Made by a program: the position numbers and the translations under genes. Below, piece by piece: positions 27,064-37,791 of a stretch of 64,000 nucleotides of DNA. The notes below the pieces were generated by a model. It was given only the letters and a program-made list of their open reading frames with translations. It did not search any database and was not told the DNA's origin. Position 1 is the first letter of the stretch, and each line of letters begins with the position of its first letter. Source of the DNA: Youhaiella tibetensis (GTDB lineage: Bacteria; Pseudomonadota; Alphaproteobacteria; Rhizobiales; Devosiaceae); the NCBI RefSeq assembly GCF_008000755.1, contig NZ_CP041690.1, positions 4,304,001-4,368,000 on the forward strand, given 5' to 3'.

Positions 27064-27277
27064 GCGGGAATGGGTACTGAAACGATAAAATTTGAATCAA
27101 CATAGAGCGGTTAACGAATGCTTCCGCGCGCTCCCTCGGCCACCGCTTAACTCTCCGGCATGGTTAACGGCGGGGCGGCGACGGGCTTGGCGGGATCGTA
27201 AGAAGTCCCAATGGCGCGCCGGGCGGGGTGGGCGCAGTCTGGCTCTTCACGCAAGGCTGGGAGGCGCGGCGGGAGCA

Positions 27278-28798
27278 ATGGTTTCGCGGGTGACCACGGT
27301 GGCGTTCCAGGGCATCGAGGCGGTGCCCGTCGACGTCCAAGCCCAGATCTCGCCGGGGATGCCCAGGTTCAATATCGTCGGATTGGCCGACAAGGCGGTC
27401 AAGGAGGCCAGCGAGCGCGTGCGCGCCGCCCTCTTCGCCTCCGGGCTCGGCCTGCCGCCCAAGCGCATCACCGTCAATCTCGCCCCGGCCGACCTGCCCA
27501 AGGAGGGCACGCATTTCGACCTGCCCATCGCCATGGCGCTGATGGCGGCCATCGGGGCGATTCCCCAGGATGCGCTCCAGGGCATCCTGGCGGTGGGTGA
27601 ACTGGGCCTCGACGGACGCCTCACCGCCACCGCCGGCACGCTGCCCGCCGCCATCGCCGCCCAGGCGCGCGACATGCGCCTCGTCTGCCCCGAGGCGGCA
27701 GGACCGGAAGCCGCCTGGGCCGGCGAGGAGATCGACATCATCGCCACCGAAAGCCTGCTGGCGCTGGTCAACCACCTCTCAGGCCACCAGCTGGCCGCGC
27801 GCCCTGTCCCGCAGCGGCGGAGCGAGCCGGCCGGCCTGCCGGACCTGCGCGAGGTGCGCGGCCAGGAGGTGGCGCGCCGCGCCCTCGAAGTGGCGGCGGC
27901 CGGCGGCCACAACCTGCTCATGATCGGCCCGCCCGGGGCGGGCAAGTCCATGCTGGCCTCGCGTCTGCCCTCGATCCTGCCGCCGCTCAATCCGCGCGAG
28001 CTGCTCGACCTTTCCATGATCCAGTCGATTGCGGGCGAATTGGCCGACGGGGCGCTGTCCGACCGCCGCCCGTTCCGGGCGCCCCATCATTCGGCCTCGA
28101 TGGCGGCGCTGGTCGGCGGCGGCATCAAGGTCCGGCCGGGCGAAGCGAGCCTGGCCCATAACGGCGTGCTCTTCCTCGACGAATTGCCCGAATTCTCCCC
28201 CCAGGTGCTCGACAGCCTGCGCCAGCCGCTCGAGGCGGGCGAAAGCGTCATTGCCCGCGCCAACGGGCGCGTCGCCTACCCGGCGCGCTTCCAGCTGGTG
28301 GCGGCGATGAACCCCTGCAAATGCGGGTTGGCCGGAACGCCCGGCCACAGCTGCCGGCGTGGCCCGGCCTGCGCCGCCGACTACCAGTCGCGCGTCTCAG
28401 GGCCCTTCCTCGACCGCATCGACCTGCGCATCGACGTGCCGGCGGTGACCGCCGCCGACATGATCGGCCCGCACGAGGCCGAGCCATCCGCCGCCGTGGC
28501 CGCGCGCGTGGCGCGGGCCCGGGATCGCCAACGCGAACGCTATCTGCGCCACGGCGCCCCCGACATCCACACCAATGCGGCCGCCGGGCCCACCCTCATC
28601 GAGACCGTGGTCGAGCCCGATCGCGAGAGCCAGGAACTGCTGCTCAAGGCCGCCGAGCGCTTCTCGCTGTCGGCGCGCGCCTATCACCGCGTGCTCAAGG
28701 TGGCCCGCACCCTCGCCGATCTCGCCGGCAGTGAGAAGGTCAAGCGTCCCCATATCGCCGAGGCCCTGGGCTACCGGGTGAACCTGCAGGCGGGCTGA
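27278..28798 (+). CDS. YifB family Mg chelatase-like AAA ATPase (ComM type)
   Basis: 506 aa from the ATG at 27278 (MVSRVTTVAFQGIEA). N-terminal ribosomal-S5-like/Lon-type domain (residues about 1-170), then an AAA+ module with Walker A GPPGAGKSM (about 218), Walker B VLFLDELPEF (about 296), and the Mg-chelatase insert CKCGLAGTPGHSC with paired cysteines (about 347). ComM homologues act as branch-migrating helicases that aid chromosomal integration in transformation; the exact role here is inferred. The 62-residue upstream extension is rejected as it is not family-like. Confidence 0.9.
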   Translation: MVSRVTTVAFQGIEAVPVDVQAQISPGMPRFNIVGLADKAVKEASERVRAALFASGLGLPPKRITVNLAPADLPKEGTHFDLPIAMALMAAIGAIPQDALQGILAVGELGLDGRLTATAGTLPAAIAAQARDMRLVCPEAAGPEAAWAGEEIDIIATESLLALVNHLSGHQLAARPVPQRRSEPAGLPDLREVRGQEVARRALEVAAAGGHNLLMIGPPGAGKSMLASRLPSILPPLNPRELLDLSMIQSIAGELADGALSDRRPFRAPHHSASMAALVGGGIKVRPGEASLAHNGVLFLDELPEFSPQVLDSLRQPLEAGESVIARANGRVAYPARFQLVAAMNPCKCGLAGTPGHSCRRGPACAADYQSRVSGPFLDRIDLRIDVPAVTAADMIGPHEAEPSAAVAARVARARDRQRERYLRHGAPDIHTNAAAGPTLIETVVEPDRESQELLLKAAERFSLSARAYHRVLKVARTLADLAGSEKVKRPHIAEALGYRVNLQAG

Positions 28799-28806
28799 AA
28801 CGAAAA

Positions 28807-28828
28807 GGGCCCCGGCGAACCGGAGCCC
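28807..28828 (-). terminator. terminator of the nucleoside ABC operon
   Basis: GGGCCCCGG at 28807-28815 and CCGGAGCCC at 28820-28828 pair with one mismatch around a four-base loop. On the minus strand the hairpin is followed by TTTTCGTTTC, placing it behind the last permease gene. Confidence 0.6.
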
Positions 28829-28854
28829 CTGTTTCAAGATGCGGCCAGGAGGCG

Positions 28855-29799
28855 TCAGGCCAGGCCCTTGACCCGCAACCGGCGCTGCACGCGATAGCTG
28901 AAGGCGAAAAGCGCCAGCACCGTCACCACGAACGGGATCATGTGGATGAGTTCGGCCGGGATCCAGTTGAAAAGGTTGGGCATTACGATCGAGAGCGCCT
29001 CGAAGACGCCGAAGAGCAGCGCCGCCCACATGGCGCCCACCGGATGGCGCGCCCCGAGCAGCACCGCGCCCAGGGCGATGAAGCCGCGTCCGGCGGTCAT
29101 CTCGCGGGTGAACCCGATATAGTTGAACATGGCCAGCTGCGCCCCGCCGAGGCCCGCCAGCGCGCCCGAGACCACGAGGCTCCAGGCCCGGACCTTGTTG
29201 ACCGCGATGCCGGCCGCTTCGGGCGCCGCCGGATATTCGCCCACCCCGCGCAGCCACAGGCCCCAGGGCGTGCGGTAGAGGAAATACCAGATGAGAAAGA
29301 CCGTCAGCGCCACGAGCCAGGAGAGGATCGAATGGCCCGAGAGGAACGCGGTGAGCGTCGGCCCGATCCCCGGAATGGCCGAGAGGAAGGACAGATCGAC
29401 CGCCGGCACCGCCTTGGAGGGCAGGTTGATGGAGGTACCCTTGTCCCCGCCCGTGGCGAGCGTGAGCGCATAGACCGTGGCGCCGACCGCGAAGATGTTG
29501 ACGGCAAAGCCGACCAGGATGATGTCGGCCTTGAGCTTGAGGTGGAAGAAGGCCATGAGGGCCCCGAGCAGGCCGCCGGCCACCAGCGCGGCGAAGACCG
29601 CCACGTACCAGGGGGCATAGACCGAAACCACCACGGCCGTCAGGCACGCCACCAGCATCATGCCCTCGAGCGCCACGTTGAGGGCGCCCGAAAGATCGGA
29701 GATCAGCCCGCCCAGGGCCGCGAACAGCAGCGGGGTGGTGGTGCGGATGACGGTGACGAAGAACGTCGCCGAGAAGACGGTGAGCAGAAGTTCGGTCAC
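28855..29799 (-). CDS. nucleoside-type ABC transporter permease (second)
   Basis: 314 aa, about eight to nine membrane segments, of the BPD_transp_2 superfamily (TTPLLFAALGGLISDLSGALNVALEGMM at the N-terminus is the typical opening of the YufQ/NupQ-type subunit). It pairs with the preceding permease to form the inner-membrane channel of a BMP-type nucleoside importer. The GTG start at 29799 overlaps the stop of the upstream permease gene by four bases (GTGA). Last gene of the operon, followed by a terminator. Confidence 0.9.
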   Translation of the reverse strand: MTELLLTVFSATFFVTVIRTTTPLLFAALGGLISDLSGALNVALEGMMLVACLTAVVVSVYAPWYVAVFAALVAGGLLGALMAFFHLKLKADIILVGFAVNIFAVGATVYALTLATGGDKGTSINLPSKAVPAVDLSFLSAIPGIGPTLTAFLSGHSILSWLVALTVFLIWYFLYRTPWGLWLRGVGEYPAAPEAAGIAVNKVRAWSLVVSGALAGLGGAQLAMFNYIGFTREMTAGRGFIALGAVLLGARHPVGAMWAALLFGVFEALSIVMPNLFNWIPAELIHMIPFVVTVLALFAFSYRVQRRLRVKGLA

Positions 29800-30913
29800 G
29801 GCTGCGTCTCCTGGACCTTATGGGGCACGGGCGGCTCGCCTGCCGGCCTGGTGATGCGGGCGAGCAGCTTCTTGCCTGGAACGGTGAAGGACGAGGCGAC
29901 CAGCAGGATGATCACCGCCTGGACGACGCCGATCACCTCGGCCGGCACGTCGGTGCGGATCCCCATCAGGGTCGCGCCCTGGCGCAGGTAGCCATAGAAC
30001 AGCGCCACCACCGGCACGGCCAGCGGGCGGCTGCGCGCCACGATGGCGATGAGGATGCCCTCGAAGGCAAGCCCGCCTTCGAACAGGATCGTGAGCTTGC
30101 CGAAGGCCTGCCCGTTGACGAACATCGAGCCGAGCAGCCCGCCCAGGCCGCCGGCCACCGTCATGGCCGAGACCATGATGAAGGTCGAACGGATGCCCGA
30201 ATACTCGGCGAACTTGGGGTTGTGCCCGACGAGGCGCAGCTTGAGCCCCCAGCTGGTGCGGTAGAGCGCGAACCACACCGCCAGCACGCAGACGATGGCG
30301 ATGATCAGGCCCAGGTCGATGCGGGTATTGGCCACGAGCGCCGGGAACACCGCGGTCTTGGGGAAGGGATCGGTCATCAGCAGCCCCTTGCCCGGAGGCG
30401 AGAGCTGGGCGCGGATGAGATAGTTGACGATGTCGATGGCGATGTAGTTGAGCATCAGCGAGGAGACGATCTCGTTGGCGCCCAGCTTGGCCTTGGCATA
30501 GCCGGGAATGAAGCCGTAGACGGCGCCCGCCAGGGTCGCGGCCACCATGCAGAGCGGAATGGCCGCCCAGGTGGTGCCGAGCGGGGACATGGCCACATAG
30601 GTCGCCGCCAGCGCCCCCATATAGACCTGGCCCTGTACGCCCATCGAGAACTGCCGCGCCTGGAAGACGAGGCTGAAGGCAAGGCCGGTGACCGTGAGCT
30701 TGGCCACGTCGTCGATCCACAGGCCAATGGTGCGCTGCTTCTGGAGCGGGGCGACCAGCAGCTGGTACATCGCCTCGAACGGGGCCTTGGAGGTGAAGAG
30801 CACCACCACGAACGCCACGATCAGCGCAATGACGAGCGCGGAGATGCCGCGGAAAGCCTCGCGGCGGAAGACGGCCCAGCGCGAATGCGGGTTGGGGACG
30901 GAGGTGGTCGCGC

Positions 30914-30917
<4 letters not shown>
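29796..30917 (-). CDS. nucleoside-type ABC transporter permease (first)
   Basis: 373 aa with about ten membrane segments; LVFQARQFSMGVQGQVYMGALAATYVA and IPGYAKAKLGANEIVSSLMLNYIA are signatures of the YufP/NupP-type permease of the BPD_transp_2 family. It partners the following permease and the double ATPase upstream. Its ATG overlaps the ATPase stop by four bases (ATGA), and its own stop overlaps the next start, so all three are translationally coupled. Confidence 0.9.
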
Positions 30918-32461
<1,544 letters not shown>

Positions 32462-32519
32462 GCTGCTTCGTTCCTGCCCTTTGTGAAACGCCCGGCGCTG
32501 AACCCCGAGCGTTGCAGAA

Positions 32520-32554
32520 ATAACCCCGCCGGACCAGAGCCGCGGCGGGGTTAT
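32520..32554 (-). promoter_or_regulatory. intercistronic hairpin between binding-protein and ATPase genes
   Basis: ATAACCCCGCC at 32520-32530 and GGCGGGGTTAT at 32544-32554 are perfect inverted copies with a 13-base loop, six bases behind the binding-protein stop. On the minus strand the hairpin runs into TTATTTCTG. Such structures commonly stabilise or partly terminate mRNA so that binding protein is made in excess. Confidence 0.6.
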
Positions 32555-32559
32555 CAGAC

Positions 32560-33609
32560 TTACTTCATGACGGTGTCGACGACGATCTCGCCCGACTTGA
32601 TCTTGGCTTCCTGCGCGTCGACCTCGGCGCGCACGTCGGCCGGCACGATTTTCTCGTACTGGGCGTTCTTGGAGATGCCCACCGCGCCGTCGGCGAGGCC
32701 GAGCAGCAGCTTGTTGCCATAGGGGGCAGTGCCGTCGATCGTCTGCTTGAGAGCGGTCTCGAGGGACTGGCCGACCTTCTTTTCCACCGAGGTGAAGATC
32801 ACGTCGGCCTGGGCCGGATCGGTGGGCGCGAAGATGGCGGCCTGGTCGCTGTCCACGCCGACGGCCAGCTTGCCCGAGTCACGGACGGCCTGCAGCGCGC
32901 CGATGCCGGTGCCGCCGGCGATCGGGAAGACGATGTCCACGCCCTGGGCGATCTGGGCGAGAGCCAGTTCCTTGCCCTTGGCCGGGTCGACGAACGAGCC
33001 GGCGACGGCGCGGGTGACGCTCACGTCGGGATTGGCGGCCTTGGCGCCCTGCTCGAAGCCGACGGCGAAGTCGACCACGGTCGGACCTTCAGCGCCCAGG
33101 ATTTCGCCGAGCTTGCCGGTCTGGGAGATCTTGGCGGCGGCATAACCGGCCAGGTACCCGGCGGTCGAGGTCTGATAGGTGATGGCCAGTACGTTGCCGA
33201 AATTGCCGGTCGAGAAATCCGGGGCGTCATCGAAAATGATGAACTTCTTGTCCGGATACTGGGGCGCCAGCTCGGAGAGGAACCCGGTCATATCGAAGGT
33301 GCCCACGATGATGACGTCATAGTCGCTGTCGGCGGCGTCGGCGAAGGCAGGCTGCCACTTGCCGCGATCGGCGCCCGCTTCGATGACCTTGAGGGTCACG
33401 GGCAGGTCCTTGGTGGCCTGCTCGAGACCGGCCGCGGCGGAATCGAAGAAGCTCTTGTCGCCGAGGGTGCCATGGACAACCAGGGCAACCTTGAGCGGAT
33501 TGTCCTTGTTGTATTCCTGGGCGGAGACGGCCGGCACGGCGGCCGTGGCGAGGCCTGCCGCGACGAGCAGCCCGGCCGAGGCGTTTCGAAGGGATTTGAG
33601 GAAGGACAT
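32560..33609 (-). CDS. BMP family ABC transporter substrate-binding protein
   Basis: 349 aa from the ATG at 33609, behind AAGGAG. Sec signal peptide (LLVAAGLATAAVPAVSA, cleavage before QEY). The mature protein is a type I periplasmic-binding fold of the basic membrane protein (PnrA/Med) family: VALVVHGTLGDKSFFDSAAAG, DVIIVGTFDMTGFL, FPIAGGTGIGALQAV, VGVDSDQA. Relatives bind purine or pyrimidine nucleosides. Its place next to a nucleoside hydrolase supports that substrate class; exact ligand unknown. Confidence 0.92.
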   Translation of the reverse strand: MSFLKSLRNASAGLLVAAGLATAAVPAVSAQEYNKDNPLKVALVVHGTLGDKSFFDSAAAGLEQATKDLPVTLKVIEAGADRGKWQPAFADAADSDYDVIIVGTFDMTGFLSELAPQYPDKKFIIFDDAPDFSTGNFGNVLAITYQTSTAGYLAGYAAAKISQTGKLGEILGAEGPTVVDFAVGFEQGAKAANPDVSVTRAVAGSFVDPAKGKELALAQIAQGVDIVFPIAGGTGIGALQAVRDSGKLAVGVDSDQAAIFAPTDPAQADVIFTSVEKKVGQSLETALKQTIDGTAPYGNKLLLGLADGAVGISKNAQYEKIVPADVRAEVDAQEAKIKSGEIVVDTVMK

Positions 33610-33631
33610 ACGCACTCCTTGGGTGTGCTTG

Positions 33632-34579
33632 TTAGGATGGATAGGCGGCGGAAACAGCATAGAGGCTGGCGAGCCGTTCGGCATCGACTTCCTCGATGAT
33701 GGTAACTTTGGGAGAGCCGAGGCGCCCCGAGGGATCGATCACGGTCATGCCACGGGTGAGCCCCGGCGCCAGCGACACCCCGATCGAAGCCGAAAGGCTC
33801 CGCGTGACGATCCCCGGCTCGAGGAGCACGGCGGCCGCCAGCGGATCGACGAGATCGAGGCAATCGGCCCCGCCCCGGGCCATGGTGCCCTGCCGGATAT
33901 GGCGAGCCAGCGCCTGGGAGAAATCGCGCACGGGCGAAGCCGGCAGGCTGGCGAAAAGCGCGTCGACGGCCTCCCCGGAAATCGGGTGTTTGAGGCACGG
34001 CTCCCAGGGCACGACCACCATGTCGATGGCAGACGAAAACACGATCTCGGCCGCTTCCGGATCGGCGAAGATGTTGAACTCGGCTGCCGGGGTGACATTG
34101 CCGCGGCCATAAACGGTGGCGCCCATGATGGTGAGCCGGCCGATGCCGGCGGCGATGGCCGGCTCGGTGCGCAGGGCCAGCGCCAGGTTGGTCAGCGGCC
34201 CGATCATCAGCATGTCGACCTTGAGACCGCTCCGGGCCGCCTCGCGAAAGCTCGCGCGCAGGAAGGCGACCGCATCGTCCGATGCCGGCGCATCGACCCG
34301 AGCGGGACGCGGCGCGCCGCCCAGGCCGTCTTCGCCATGGATGTCGGTGGCGTCGATGGTTTTCTGCACCAGCGGACGATCGGCGCCCTTGTGCACGGGC
34401 ACCGAGACGCCGGCGGTGGCAAGGGTTGCCAGGATATTGTCGGTGGCGGCGTCGAGGCCGACATTGCCGAAGACGGTGGTCACCGCCACCGGCGTGCGCC
34501 CGTGGGCGATGAGCAACAGCAGCGCCTGGGCATCGTCGACACCGCCATCGGTGTCCAGGATCAGCTTGTTCGCGCTCAA
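33632..34579 (-). CDS. nucleoside hydrolase (inosine/uridine-preferring family)
   Basis: 315 aa from a TTG at 34579 (MSANKLILDTDGG); a TTG at 34588 is an alternative, and longer starts read back through the upstream gene. Splits ribonucleosides into base and ribose. The calcium-binding signature DTDGGVDDAQAL is at residues about 9-20, with MLMIGPLTNLALAL, EFNIFADPEAAEIV (substrate-binding asparagine and aspartate) and the late DPLAAAVLL metal site. It starts next to the stop of the amidohydrolase gene, so the two are coupled, and precedes the BMP-type importer. Confidence 0.9.
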   Translation of the reverse strand: MSANKLILDTDGGVDDAQALLLLIAHGRTPVAVTTVFGNVGLDAATDNILATLATAGVSVPVHKGADRPLVQKTIDATDIHGEDGLGGAPRPARVDAPASDDAVAFLRASFREAARSGLKVDMLMIGPLTNLALALRTEPAIAAGIGRLTIMGATVYGRGNVTPAAEFNIFADPEAAEIVFSSAIDMVVVPWEPCLKHPISGEAVDALFASLPASPVRDFSQALARHIRQGTMARGGADCLDLVDPLAAAVLLEPGIVTRSLSASIGVSLAPGLTRGMTVIDPSGRLGSPKVTIIEEVDAERLASLYAVSAAYPS

Positions 34580-34580
34580 C

Positions 34581-35924
34581 TCAGGCAACTTTCCTGGCCT
34601 TGGCCACACGGTCCCAGAACGCCTCGTAGGTGCTGGAATACTGCGCCCGGATCTCGGCGTAGTCCTGCCGCAAGAGCTTGCGGTCGGCAACTAGCCTTTC
34701 GCCCGATACCCACACATGTCGCACGTCCCGCCCGCTGCCCGAATAGACGAGCACGGTCTCGATATCGGGGGTTTCCGAGTAGCCCGGGCCCGAAAGGTCG
34801 ATGGCGATGATGTCGGCGGCCTTGCCGGCCTCGAGGCTGCCGATCTCGTGGTCGAGGCCAAGGGCCCTGGCCCCCTCGATCGTGGCCATGCGCACCAGCT
34901 CGCGGCTCGAAATCGGCTGCGCCACGCCCTCGCGATGCGAGGCGACCAGTCCAGCCACCCGCATCTCGGCGACCATGTCATAGGAATTGTTGGCCGCCAC
35001 ATTGTCCGTGCCCAGCCCGACCACGACCCCGGCTTCGCGCAGCTTGACCGCCGGGCAGATGCCTTCGCGGCCCGAGCGCAGGCCGGCCGTGGCGCAATAG
35101 GCGACCGAGGCGGCGGGCGACTTGGCGAAGATGGCGATGTCCTCGTCCGAAAGGTCGAGGCAATGGGCGGCGTGGACGCGCCCGTTGAAGAACCCGTCGC
35201 GATCGAGCGCCTGGGTCGCGGTGAGCCCATAGCGCTTGAGCGTTTCCTCGTTGTCCTCCGGGCCTGCCGCCATATGCAGGTGCATGCCCACCCCGTATTT
35301 CATCGCCACGGCGACTTCGGCGCGCAGGAGGTTTTCGGAGTTGTCGACATAGGGAGCGTGCGGGCCGAACCAGGGCACGATGCGCCCGTCGGCCGAGCGC
35401 TGCTGCTCGATGAAGGCCGACGCCTTGGCCAGCTCCTCGGCGCCGCGTTCCTCGTCGCCCAGCTGCACGATGCCATAGGCGATGACGGCGCGAATGCCGG
35501 CCTGCGACACCGCCTCGGCGATCTCCTCGGCGAAGAAATACTGGTCGCAGAACGTGGTCGTGCCCGAGAGCACCATCTCGGCGCAGGAGAGTTTTACCGC
35601 CGGGCCGATATCGGAGGCGATCAAGGACAGCTCGGGCTCGCGGATGGAGTTGTACCAGCCTTCCATGGTGAGCAGGCTCTGCCCTTCCGAGCGTCCGCGG
35701 AACAGCACCATGGCCGAGTGGGTGTGAGCGTTGACGAGCCCGGGCATCACCAGGTGCCCGGCAAGGTCGACGACTTCGTCGAAAAGCGCTGCTTCCGGGA
35801 TCGCCGCCTTCGGGCCGACGCCGCTGATGCGCCCATCGCGGATGGCCACCCAGCCGTCCTCGATGACACGGTTTTCAGCATCCACGGTGAGCAGAGTGGC
35901 GCCGTGGAGAAGCGTCGATACCAT
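34581..35924 (-). CDS. amidohydrolase family deaminase (MtaD/guanine-cytosine deaminase group)
   Basis: 447 aa metal-dependent hydrolase of the COG0402 type. Metal ligands and catalytic residues appear in order: NAHTHSAM (about residue 66), HLHMA (about 217), VHAAHCLDL (about 251) and LGTDNVAANNSYDM (about 306), a set closest to the methylthioadenosine/S-adenosylhomocysteine deaminases. In this operon it most plausibly deaminates a purine or pyrimidine base or nucleoside; the substrate cannot be fixed from sequence. A palindromic operator at 35939-35952 lies 15 bases before its ATG. Confidence 0.82.
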   Translation of the reverse strand: MVSTLLHGATLLTVDAENRVIEDGWVAIRDGRISGVGPKAAIPEAALFDEVVDLAGHLVMPGLVNAHTHSAMVLFRGRSEGQSLLTMEGWYNSIREPELSLIASDIGPAVKLSCAEMVLSGTTTFCDQYFFAEEIAEAVSQAGIRAVIAYGIVQLGDEERGAEELAKASAFIEQQRSADGRIVPWFGPHAPYVDNSENLLRAEVAVAMKYGVGMHLHMAAGPEDNEETLKRYGLTATQALDRDGFFNGRVHAAHCLDLSDEDIAIFAKSPAASVAYCATAGLRSGREGICPAVKLREAGVVVGLGTDNVAANNSYDMVAEMRVAGLVASHREGVAQPISSRELVRMATIEGARALGLDHEIGSLEAGKAADIIAIDLSGPGYSETPDIETVLVYSGSGRDVRHVWVSGERLVADRKLLRQDYAEIRAQYSSTYEAFWDRVAKARKVA

Positions 35925-35938
35925 TTGACCCCCAACTG

Positions 35939-35952
35939 GTAAACCGGTTTAC
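35939..35952. promoter_or_regulatory. LacI-type operator in the divergent promoter region
   Basis: GTAAACCGGTTTAC is a perfect 14-bp palindrome with the central CG step typical of LacI-family sites. It lies between the amidohydrolase start and the divergent cytidine deaminase gene. A 12-of-14 copy precedes the LacI gene itself at 39684. Confidence 0.7.
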
Positions 35953-36098
35953 ATGTCGATCTAATGACAGTCCGGCGGGTGTTGTCAAATGCTATTGCGG
36001 CGGCACTACGGATCAATGCACAAATTGTTGGCTGCTTTGTGATCTGCCCAAGAAGGCAGCAAAGGCAGCTCCTTTCCAGGCCATGGAGCGCGTGAGCG

Positions 36099-37052
36099 GT
36101 GAGCCTTAATCCCTTTGTCGCGGACACGTCCTTCCGCTCCCGGATCGAAACCGTTGCCGCCGAGATCGGCCCTGCCCTCAATGCCGCGGTCGCCGAGCGG
36201 CTGGCGGCGCGGCGGCGCGAGGCATCGCTCAACCTTGGCGGTGTCCTGCTGGCCGGGGAGGCCGCCCGGATCGTGGCCGATTTCGGCCTCGCTGGGGTCG
36301 AGGACCTGATGGTGCTGGTCCTGCCCACCGCCCAGGCCATCGCCAGCCCGCCCATCTCGAACTTCTTCGTCGGCTCGGTCGGGCTCGAGGCCCAAAGCGG
36401 CAACCTGGTCTTCGGCGGCAATGTCGAGTTTCCCCGGACCCATCTCGGCTTCACCCTTCATGGGGAAGGGTTCGTGTTCACCCGCGCCTTTTCGCGCGGC
36501 ACCTCGATCGCCAAGATCGCCATCGGCGAGGCGCACCCTTGCGCCCATTGCCGCCAGTACCTCTCCGAGTTCGCCACCACCCGGGACCTGCGGCTCATCG
36601 ATCCGCTCGGCCACGACCTCACAATGGCCCAGCTCTATCCCTGGCCATTCGACCCGGCCTATCTGGGCGAGCCGGGCGCCATGCCGCAGGCGGTGCCCTG
36701 GCCCGACCTGGCGCTGGCGGACGAGCATCCGCTGGGCGAAAAGCTGCTCGCCGTCGGCCGGCGCGCGCACACGCCCTATGGCAAATCGCCCTCGGCAATC
36801 GTATTGACGCTCACGGACGGCGCGACCGTCAGCGGCGCCTCGATCGAAAGCGTGGCCTTCAACCCCACGATCGGCCCGCTGCAGGCGGCAATCGTCGATC
36901 TGCTCGCCCATGGCTATCGCTATGGCGACATAGAATCGGCGGTTCTCGGCACTGTCCGCGACGGCGCGGTGGATTATTCCCGCAGCGTCACCGAATTGCT
37001 GGGCGCCATTGCGCCCGACGCCAAACTCGAAATCCTGGGATGGACGATCTGA
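36099..37052 (+). CDS. cdd: cytidine deaminase, long E. coli-type
   Basis: 317 aa, starting at a GTG. The catalytic domain has the zinc/proton-shuttle motif H-x-E in FTLHGEGFVF (about residue 128) and zinc cysteines in PCAHCRQYLSEF (about 151), preceded by FGGNVEFP, the substrate loop of the long dimeric enzyme. A second, inactive-like CDA domain follows (residues about 190-317), as in E. coli Cdd. Converts cytidine/deoxycytidine to uridine forms. Its TGA overlaps the ATG of the creatininase-family gene. Divergent from the amidohydrolase operon over a LacI-type operator. Confidence 0.88.
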   Translation: MSLNPFVADTSFRSRIETVAAEIGPALNAAVAERLAARRREASLNLGGVLLAGEAARIVADFGLAGVEDLMVLVLPTAQAIASPPISNFFVGSVGLEAQSGNLVFGGNVEFPRTHLGFTLHGEGFVFTRAFSRGTSIAKIAIGEAHPCAHCRQYLSEFATTRDLRLIDPLGHDLTMAQLYPWPFDPAYLGEPGAMPQAVPWPDLALADEHPLGEKLLAVGRRAHTPYGKSPSAIVLTLTDGATVSGASIESVAFNPTIGPLQAAIVDLLAHGYRYGDIESAVLGTVRDGAVDYSRSVTELLGAIAPDAKLEILGWTI

Positions 37053-37789
37053 TGCTCGATGTTGCCAAGGCCAGTTGGGTGCAAGTCAAAGACGCCGCCG
37101 ACAGGGGCGTGCTGGCGGTGCTTGCCGTCGGCGCGGTCGAGCAGCACGGCGCCCACCTGCCGCTCCTGACCGACACCGTGCTCGCCGCTGGAGTGGCGCG
37201 GCGGGTCGCCCAGGGCCTCGACGCCCTGCTGCTGCCGCCCGTCGCCTATGGCGATGCCTGGAACAATGAAGGCTTTGCCGGCACGATCTCGCTTTCCCCC
37301 ACGACCCTGCGCGCCGTGGTGGAAGACATCGGGCGGGGCCTCCACCGCATCGGGGTCAAGGGGCTCCTGACCGTCAACGGCCATTTCGGCAACCGCGAAC
37401 CGATCGCGCTGGCGGCCCGCACCCTGGCCGAGCTCGGACTCCCCGTCCTCCACCTCGACTACCCAAAGCTGGAAGTGTTCGCCGGTGAGGTCTGCGACAG
37501 CGCGCCGGCCGGCAACCATTTCTATCACGCCGATGAGGTGGAAACCTCCATGATGCTGGCCCTGGCCGCCGAGACCGTGGCCATGGACAAGGCCGCGCCC
37601 GAATACCCGGCCTTTCCCGAGACCTTCGGGCTCGAGCCGATGCAGCTCTCGACCTTCAACCGTTCGGGCGTCTTCGGCGACCCGCGCCCGGCCACCGCCG
37701 AAAAGGGCGAGGCCCTTATCCGGAAAATCGTGGAGGAGAGCCTGCGGCTCGCCGCCATCTGGAAAACCCGGCACTCTATTGGACTTTGA
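37052..37789 (+). CDS. creatininase family protein
   Basis: 245 aa from the ATG at 37052 in a TGATG overlap; an ATG four codons earlier (37040) is possible. Metal-binding motifs of the creatininase/amidohydrolase family are complete: GAVEQHGAHLPL with TDT (about residues 27-41), VNGHFGNRE (about 108) and HADEVETSMM (about 153). The family includes creatininase, FAPy deformylases and mycofactocin peptidases; here the company of nucleoside enzymes suggests opening or trimming of a heterocyclic amide, which is inference. Position five of the NGH motif is F rather than G. Confidence 0.8.
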   Translation: MLDVAKASWVQVKDAADRGVLAVLAVGAVEQHGAHLPLLTDTVLAAGVARRVAQGLDALLLPPVAYGDAWNNEGFAGTISLSPTTLRAVVEDIGRGLHRIGVKGLLTVNGHFGNREPIALAARTLAELGLPVLHLDYPKLEVFAGEVCDSAPAGNHFYHADEVETSMMLALAAETVAMDKAAPEYPAFPETFGLEPMQLSTFNRSGVFGDPRPATAEKGEALIRKIVEESLRLAAIWKTRHSIGL

Positions 37790-37791
37790 CC

